From Chrysoporthe austroafricana (Eukaryota; Ascomycota; Sordariomycetes; Diaporthales; Cryphonectriaceae), in the NCBI GenBank assembly GCA_001051155.2, contig JYIP02000016.1:243518-307517 (forward strand): a stretch of 64,000 bases of DNA. The letters are read 5' to 3'. Positions within the stretch are counted from its first letter, which is position 1; each line of letters starts with the position of its first letter. The notes beneath the pieces were generated by a model, which was not told the DNA's origin, made no database searches, and saw only the letters and a list, made by a program, of their open reading frames with translations. The position numbers and the translations under genes were made by a program. Below, in pieces: positions 57,222 through 64,000 of the stretch.

Positions 57222-60183
57222 CTAGGACTCGTCGTCCTTCTTGTCGCCGCGGCGGCTCTTCTCCGTCCACCTGCGCTTGCCAACGCGCGTCTCGTAGTGC
57301 GGAGCGACCGTCTTCACATCTTGCATGATGGACTCGATAGCCTGCTTGGTCTTGTTGCGGTAGCAGTCCAGCGCACGCTGGAGGAAGACGGGGCGGCCCG
57401 CGAAGACTCGGCTCTGGAGCCACGCCATGCGGTATCCCAGGTCGTTGAGGCGGACCTCCTTGCCCCGTATGGCCTTGCGCATCTTGGGGATGGCCAGCTC
57501 GATGTCGGAGCCGTCGCTGCAGGGCACCTTGACCATGGTCTTGCCTCTGCCGCCGACGCCCCTGCCGGCGCGCCGACCATCCGTCTCGGCGCTGCCGTCA
57601 TCCTCCGCGTCGCTCAGGTCTCCCTCGAAGAACCTCGAACCCGTAGCGCTGGGCGGGGGGCTCTGCATCTCGCGAGGGAAATAGCTCCGCGGGTACACGG
57701 ACGAGCTCTTGCGGAACGAGTCAGGGATCTCGCGGGTGTCGACGCCATCGAGGGTGACCCGGACCCGCAGCCTGCTCTGCCGGTCGCTGTCCTCGACGAG
57801 GATGAACTTGCGCTTCTTGGCCTCAGGGATATCCGGGAAGAGGTCCTCGGGCTCGTCGCCGCCGGGGGCGCGTGACCCTCCGCGGCGGGCGACGACGGCG
57901 TGGCCATTGCTCAGTGTGTCCTGCAGCGACGGCATCGACGAGCTGCTGGCGGGCGCGTTGCTGCCGTAGCTGCCGTAGCCGCTGTTGAAGACCTGGGCGT
58001 GGCGGACATCGTCGGCGCCACCAGCAGCCTGGCCGGCCGGAGCCTGGTGGTGATGATGATGTTGTTCCTCCATATAGTCACCGTCACCTATAGGGCAGAG
58101 GGTCGTCAGTATATACCCACAGTGTTTGAGGATCCTAGGATCTGCGGATACGCTTGCTGCATTGAGAAAATGGTGTGGGTGGGAGGACGGAAATAGGATC
58201 CCAGAGGCAGGTAAGCGAGGCATGGGTGGTGCAGCAACTTGCGCAAGGGAGGGGGGGGGGAAGTAGGAGGGTAAGGGTCTGAGGAGCATGCAAATGATGT
58301 TTCGCGATATAAACAGGTCTTTGGGACTTGACTGTAGCCTCTGGACCAGAACAGGCTGAAGTGTGTGTCTTGTTGCAGAGCTGATGGATGGCAAAGGCTG
58401 GGCCAGCGCCAGCAGGCGGCACGATGCCAAGGGCTCTCCCTCCCCGTCGTCAGCAACGAGGAGGGAGCCCAGAGAAATCAGCAGAACAGACTAACGACAA
58501 CGCAGCAGCCAACTAGTGTAATGTACAGGTTGTTCTTTTTGAATGATATGCCGAGTACTCTGTCGCCGGGCAAGCTTCTGAAGCCTTTGTATGTATATGA
58601 GTCGGCGGCGCCGTATAGAACACAAAGGGAAAAAAAAAGGCGAGAAGAAAAAACAGCTTCCGAAATTCCAAGTGCGATACCCACGAAACAAAGACTAAGA
58701 CCAAGCGCGACCACGAATTTAACAATGTCTGAAAGGTATCACAAGCAATCGCAGCGCACACATCACATCTGGTACATACCGACTTCGTCTCCGCCGTGGT
58801 GGCCGTCAGGGTTGCCGTGGCTCATGTGACCGCCCATACTCATCCCGGGCTTGCCCATGGGCGCCGACCCCATGGGCCCTGCAGACATGCCCTGAGGACC
58901 GCCTGGGCCGCCCATGTGGGCAGGCGTGGCAGGCTGGTTCTTGCGGTGGGTCATCTTAGCCATGCGGCGGACTCGTCTGCTGCGCAGCCGTGGGTCTTGG
59001 TTGCTGTTCCGCCAGCTGTCGACTGCTCGCTGGATCAGACCGCGCTTGCCGCGCAGAGGAGGGTTCAGCTGTGCCAGCGCCCAGCCCACAGTGTTGCACT
59101 CCGTCTCGTACTGCAGCCGATTGCCCCGATATTGATCCTTGGGGCAGCAGGCGCGAGGGTACACGCAGTTCTCCGTCTTGAACTCAGTCTTGAGCTGGTC
59201 TGTGTCAACGGACTCCACGTCGCACCGGATCGTGTACTCCATCTTAACTCGGTCCCGCGAGTATTCGAACGCGATCCACTGCACGCCGTTCCCGTCCTGC
59301 CTAACGACGAGGGGGGTCGTCGCGGGGATCGGCCCGGGCGCGGCGTTGGGGTTGACGCCGGACGTCGAGCCCGTCGGCGTCGAGAGCTGGCCCCCGTTCT
59401 GCGCGCTCGGCGAAGGTCCGCCGATCGGCCCCGAGGCGGACGGCCTCTGGAGCTGGGGCACCTGCTGGTGCGTATCAATCTTCTGTGGGTGGCGGGGGCT
59501 AGCGGCCATCGCGGCTTGGGCGTGCTGGCCGGGGTGCTGGGCAATCTGCTGCTGCTGGTGGGGCTGGTGCGACATCATCATGCTGGGTTGAGGTTGAGGC
59601 GTGTGCTGCGCGTACGGCGAGGCTGCGGCCTGCTGGCCCATGGACCCCTGGGGCATAGACCCATAGTGCTGCTGCTGAGGCGGCTGCGGGTAGTAGGACT
59701 GGTGCATCTGCTGTTGCAGCGGCGGCTGCGAGTGCTGGCCGTACATGGTCCTCTGGTCATGGCCAGACGGCGAGGCGACAGACGCGGGCGAGTTGGAGGT
59801 GTGATAGGACTGCAGGTATGACTGTCGTGGCACTGTTTGGGCCATCATGTCTGTTTGATCTGGAGCCAGAAAAGGATCAGTTGGCAAAGCGGTCCTCGAT
59901 GTGCGCCCGCGACAGGCGACGGGGAGTGGAGACGCGACTGACCTGGGGCGGACGTGTATCCGCTCGGCGCGCTGGCAGCACTGTACGAGTTTGCCTGGTA
60001 GTAAGGCAGCGCGTCCTGGGGCGTGCTTGGTGCGTTGCTGCCCGAGTTTGGCGGCGGGGGATAGCTGCTTGCTTGATACCCCGGCGGCGGCGGCGCGGCC
60101 TGGTGCTGCTGGACGATGCTCGACGGCCGGTGTTGCTGGAGGTGCGAGGGTGGGGCCTGCTGGTGGTGGGGATGGTGCTGCAT
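57222..60183 (-). CDS. Gln/His-rich protein with two related C-terminal modules (DUF8032-like)
   Basis: Three exons (60183-59943, 59859-58780, 58087-57222) give 728 residues; all joins are phase 1. The ATG at 60183 lies in CTATGCAG, which could itself be an acceptor, so more N-terminal sequence is possible. The first 250 residues are Gln, Pro and His-rich, like transcriptional regulators. Module A (residues about 270-385): EYSRDRVKMEYTIRCDVESV, ENCVYPRACCPKDQYRGNRLQYETECNTVGWALAQLNPPLRGKRGLIQRAVDSWRN, then a basic stretch. Module B near the end has the same order: RLRVRVTLDGVDTREIPDSFRKSSSVYPRSYFPRE, then EVRLNDLGYRMAWLQSRVFAGRPVFLQRALDCYRNKTKQAIESI and a Lys/Arg tail. Shared marks are VYPR, LGYR/NTVGWAL, LQRALD-type helix and R.N. 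A nuclear regulatory role is plausible but unproven. The last intron, about 690 nt, is long for a fungus. Confidence 0.78.
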
Positions 60184-60795
60184 AGAGTAGACAGTGGTTA
60201 GCTGGGCCAGCCGGGGAGAGATGTGGGTAGGGCGCGGTGGGAAGACGCTGCTGTGCCACGAAAAAGAAGAATAAAAAAATTAAACACAACAGTCCAATCA
60301 ACATAAAAAAAAAAAAGGATAAAAAAGCAGCACAAAATCAACACAAATCCAATTCTGCCCGGCCAGACGGTTTACTTATCCCCCCCACCCCTTCCCCCGA
60401 GGTAATTGCACGGGGGCACTCTGACGCGAAGCTCGAGAAAGCTTTTTTATTAGTGCGTCTATTGTGACGGGGATGATGGATCAACGGTGAGGCGACCTAG
60501 GCCCCATGCCGCCCGTATGTGCGGCATTGGGGACGAGGCGTGTGGCCTGTGCCGTGGCATCCTGTGGGATCGCACAAGCGAGGACAGGGGATGCTGTGCC
60601 CGACCACTCAAAGGCCGTCAGGCTTCCAAGATAGGCAACCGAACTGACGATGATGGGGTCGCGCGGACACGCGCTGGGAGGCGGCTGGCCTCGGTGGGGG
60701 TGGAGGTGGTGGTGGCGGCGGCGGCAGGGCAGACAGCACACTGGTGGTCTCGAGGGTGGCCGGGCGGGCTGGAGGACACGATAGCCCGAGGGCTC

Positions 60796-60815
60796 GCGAT
60801 GCGATGCGATGCGAT
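60796..60815. repeat. (GCGAT)4 pentanucleotide repeat
   Basis: Four units of GCGAT, the reverse-complement rotation of the CGCAT array at 22032. Confidence 0.88.
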
Positions 60816-62800
60816 GGCACCGACGCGGCCACAGAGGGTGAGAGAGAGGCAGGCAGGCAGGCGGGCGGGTGGACAGACACGGGGCGGCAGTTACTGACCA
60901 GAAGCTAGGGAAGCGAGACAGGGTTGTCGAGGAGGTGACAAGGCGTGGTGAACCAGGAGGAATGTTGCGAGGGTGAGCGTCAGCGGGTTGGGAGGGAGGG
61001 AGGGGGGCAGGGTTTGTCAAGATATTTGAGCTGGAGCAGGCTCGGATTGGGCTTGGGGCAAGACGACATCAAGATCACCCCTATAGCAAATCAGCTATAA
61101 GGGCTATGAGGCATCGGTTGTTTCGAGGCGGTATAATGCCTGGCAGCTGCTCAGCACACGCGCGCGGCGGGCCACTGGAGCGCACGCAGGCAGCACAGTA
61201 CCGGGACTGTGGGCACGCCCGCCCAGGCCTGCGCGGGTGGGTACGACGAGCGCATGAAGCTTGGGAAATTGGGGTGGATAGCGCTCGAGGTGGGTCTAAC
61301 GCGATGAGGCGAATGGACAGTGCAGCCGGAGGGGGAGGTGGCCGGGCTGCGAGGGCTAGTCCCAAACCCGCAGCGGCGCCGCGGGCTGGGGCCGCGCCAT
61401 TGGCCCGCGAGGGAGGAGGAGGAACGGCGGTGTGGCGAGGGTGTCCTGGTCAATCTGACCATCCTCCCGGCGGGTGCACTGCAGCCCGCGATAAGTCGCA
61501 TGCAGTGTGTCGCGCCCCACACCCTGTCTCGAGTACAACGGGCTGGCCTGGCTGGCCTGGGGGGCCTCTGGGCGACGGGGGGCCCGCGGAAGCGTGGGCG
61601 CATGTCCCTAGGCTGTAACCGGGGGCCGTGGCGGCGCACTTCCCGGCCAGCAACCTCGTCGCCCTCGTCGCCCCACCGCCCGGCATGGCGAGACAGCACT
61701 TGACTGGCCTCGGTCACATGACAGCGGTGGCGGGGATTGCAAAACCCGCTGCGGTGTAGATGAAAAGAGGATCCTGCACTCCTGCGTCGCGGTCTACTGG
61801 ACGCGGCAGGGCGGGCTGCTGGGGCTGGGGCTGGTGCTGGTGCTGGTGCTCTTCTCCCTCTCTCTCGGGCGCCGGGTGCGATCTGCCGGGGCGCTCCAAT
61901 CGAGGCGCGCTGACGGGTCCTCCCCCCCTTCCAACGACCCAGCAGCCGTTGGGACTTGGTCCTCGCGCCACACCTGCAGGACCCGCAGGGCTCTCTACTG
62001 GACCACCAGCCGTCCCAATCTGGCGCGGACTGGCCACCTCTCCCGCCGAGATCTCGCGCCGACCTGCCGCCTGGCCCGGATGCATATCCTGCGTGCGTGC
62101 GTGTGCGTGCGTGCGTGCATGCGTGTGCGTGGTGTCGTGTCCCGGCGGCGGTGCGATGGCGCGGGAGGGCTGAGAGGCCCTCCAGAGACAGGACGGAGGC
62201 CCCCAGGCATGGAACATCACCGCATCGAGTGCATGACGCGTCGAAGCTTCTTCTCTGCCATGTCGCTGCCGCACCTCGCCGCCAGCCTGGCTCGTGCCGT
62301 ACAGTACCGCGTACGGTACTGGCAGGGAGGCCCCAAGTCTCGACCGCGGCCAAGGTTTTCCTGGGGTCGCACTAGCAGGCCCTTGTCGGATGCAGCCAAC
62401 AAGCCCCCCCGGCTGAAACAGGTGTCTGCCCCTGCCACACCCACAGCACGCAGCCAGCCCAATCCGGGCCCCGTCACGCTTGCGCGACCCGCAATCTCGT
62501 CTTCTAGAAACAATCCAGATTCCACACGAGGGGGGCCGGCCATCGAGGGCCACGATGCCACCAGCAGGGGTCAGAGGGCGCAGGCACGCCCAGGAGGCTG
62601 ACTGACATCAACCTAGCCACACGTGCCCCCCGTCCCGAGGCCAAAGGCAAGAAAAAGAAAAGACGCTCATAAAACAAAACAGAAAGAAAAAAAAAAAAAA
62701 AAAGGCAAGAGGAAAGCAGGAAAAACAAGGCACGAGGAGCAGTCCAGAACTACCGGCTGCAGGAGGGCTTGGTACGAGAAATGAAAGGGGAGAAGCTTAC

Positions 62801-62854
62801 CGAGTCAGCCGGAGAGTGCTCCTCCTTGAAGGCGGTCTGCCGGTGTTGCGCCAT
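62801..62854 (-). other. Candidate distal first exon (18 codons)
   Basis: On the minus strand, GCCATGG context starts MAQHRQTAFKEEHSPADS, ending in phase 0 at a GTAAGC donor (62800). The next compatible acceptor in this direction that restores a known frame is TATGCAG at about 60178, joining to HHPHHQQAPPSH of the two-module protein. The intron would be about 2.6 kb, extreme for a fungus. It may instead start an unseen gene or be chance. Confidence 0.3.
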
Positions 62855-64000
62855 GGCGAATCCCATAGAGAACAGCAGACGCAATTACTAACGACGGCGG
62901 TTGAGAGGCCGGTCTGTCTGTCTGTCTGTCGAGAGATGTTAGCTCAGGCTGCCGACCTCATAGGCGCGCGGTGTGCTCGGGGGGACGCATTGAACCATGC
63001 TCATGAGCGAGAGAAGATGGAGGTGGAGCCTAGCGGCCTGGGCCCTGGTCACCCACCAGCTCTACTCTCAACGAGCCGTCGCCCTCTACCGGCGCTGCCT
63101 CCACCCCGGCTGGGGTTTAACCACATATTGTGGGCAAGCAGTCCGGTCTCGAGGGTCGGTGCATTATTGGGGAACATGGGCATTCGGCAGTCAGGGCAGA
63201 CCGGCGCGAGCCGGCCACGCATGGTGCGGCGAGACCTGGGCACGCGCATCGGGCAAAGGCTGCACTCACGGATGTGTCTGTATTGGCAGCTTCCGGTCAC
63301 AGGACCGAGAAGTATGCACAAAGAGGTGTCGAGGCGGTGCCTGTAGATAGCGCATCAGCGAGACGTGGTTGCGCCACGGGGCGGGGACAAAGGCTGCGCG
63401 AGCCCCGGCAAGGCCAGGCCGGGTCGCCGTGTCTGTTGCGAATGGCACATGACCGGGAGGGTCGCCCGGTCACGACATGACGGTTGCACATACCTGTAGA
63501 TGCTCTTCAGCGGGCGATCCAGATGCGTGCAGGGATGCCCAGCACGACGTGGATAGCGGCGAGGAAGGCCTGGCGCTGAACCGGGGAGCCGGGACAGCTG
63601 GTGAGAGTCCAGCCCGGCCGCCACGTGATGGTAGACCTGGATGCCCTCGACGACAGACAGGGTGACACCCTAGCGCGGTGGACAACGCAGGCTGGTGGTC
63701 ACGGGACGAGCCGTCCAGGGGGCACAGATACACAGGTCGAGGCGGGCGGTTGTCGGGATGCGCGTTGCTGCGATCTGCCCTGCGAGTGTGCGTACGGGGG
63801 CGCTCAGGACAATGGCCGTCTTCTGCTGGGTGCCGTCAGCAATGGTGCTTCAGTAAAGGAAAAAAAAAAAAAAAAAAGAGGGCCCGGGCGGGGCCGGTGC
63901 AGCAGGCAAGGGGAAAAATCGTCTAGCTGACAGGGACTGCATAAACATCGAATGTATGCCTCGGCTCCGCAGGACATGACCTCGGCGGGGCTGGGGGGCA

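Larger units (their letters stand above)
60184..64000. other. 3.8-kb region upstream of the two-module gene
   Basis: No complete gene is recognised. It includes (GCGAT)4 at 60796-60815, GTGC-rich DNA at 62090-62130, a GTACCGCGTACGGTAC palindrome near 62303, poly(A) near 62687-62703 and 63859-63876, and one exon-like segment at 62801-62854. It is likely promoter, long leader and repeats; the right edge may belong to a gene beyond the window. Confidence 0.55.

Noticed and set aside
1..64000. tRNA, rRNA, CRISPR, transposase or LTR features
   Set aside because: No tRNA-like clover pattern, ribosomal stretch, regular spacer array, reverse transcriptase motif or terminal repeat was found by eye; short elements could still be missed without a search tool.

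Overview
The window is nuclear DNA of a filamentous ascomycete, most likely a Sordariomycete; I cannot name the species. The evidence is short spliceosomal introns (mostly 50-130 nt, GTRNGT donors, CTNAC-type branch sites, YAG acceptors), high GC in coding sequence, no operons, and protein families typical of moulds. There are no bacterial ribosome sites, operons or CRISPR arrays. Genes were assembled by joining exons by hand, using splice motifs and reading-phase arithmetic. Several genes have true starts or whole reading frames that a simple ORF scan misses.

Layout. 0.3-6.4 kb is an accessory-looking block: a monocarboxylate-type MFS transporter (-), a small secreted DUF3237-like protein (+) and a six-exon secreted beta-sandwich-like protein (-), separated by AT-richer DNA. 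8.1-17.3 kb holds a CysA/Cys2-type serine O-acetyltransferase (-), a conserved fungal protein of unknown function (+) and a large Cid1/CutA-type terminal nucleotidyltransferase (-). 17.3-24.5 kb is a 7 kb gene-free stretch packed with tri-, di-, tetra- and pentanucleotide repeats. 24.5-29.2 kb carries a peroxiredoxin-like (AhpC/TSA) protein (+) and a five-exon fungal protein (-). 29.2-35.2 kb is a second gene-poor, repeat-rich stretch.

35.2-45.3 kb has four minus-strand genes: an SLC35F-type transporter, a LysM/glycine-zipper protein, a Baeyer-Villiger-type FAD monooxygenase and a 987-residue disordered protein. 48.0-52.8 kb contains a 12-TM MFS transporter (-) divergent from an ADP-ribose-pyrophosphatase-like Nudix hydrolase (+). 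That gene ends 55 bp from a second, convergent Nudix hydrolase (-) with a mitochondrial-looking leader. After a small protein at 54.6 kb (+), 57.2-60.2 kb (possibly to 62.9 kb) encodes a Gln/His-rich protein with two related C-terminal modules (-).

The genes look like independent transcription units. Functional links are inferential: sulfur assimilation (CysA), RNA 3'-end tailing (CutA-like), nucleotide-sugar/ADP-ribose clean-up (Nudix pair) and redox (peroxiredoxin-like, BVMO). The most unusual aspects are the two long microsatellite-rich gene deserts with recurrent pentanucleotide arrays, the tail-to-tail Nudix pair, the internally duplicated fungal domain protein, and an unexplained coding-like relic at 53.4-53.9 kb.
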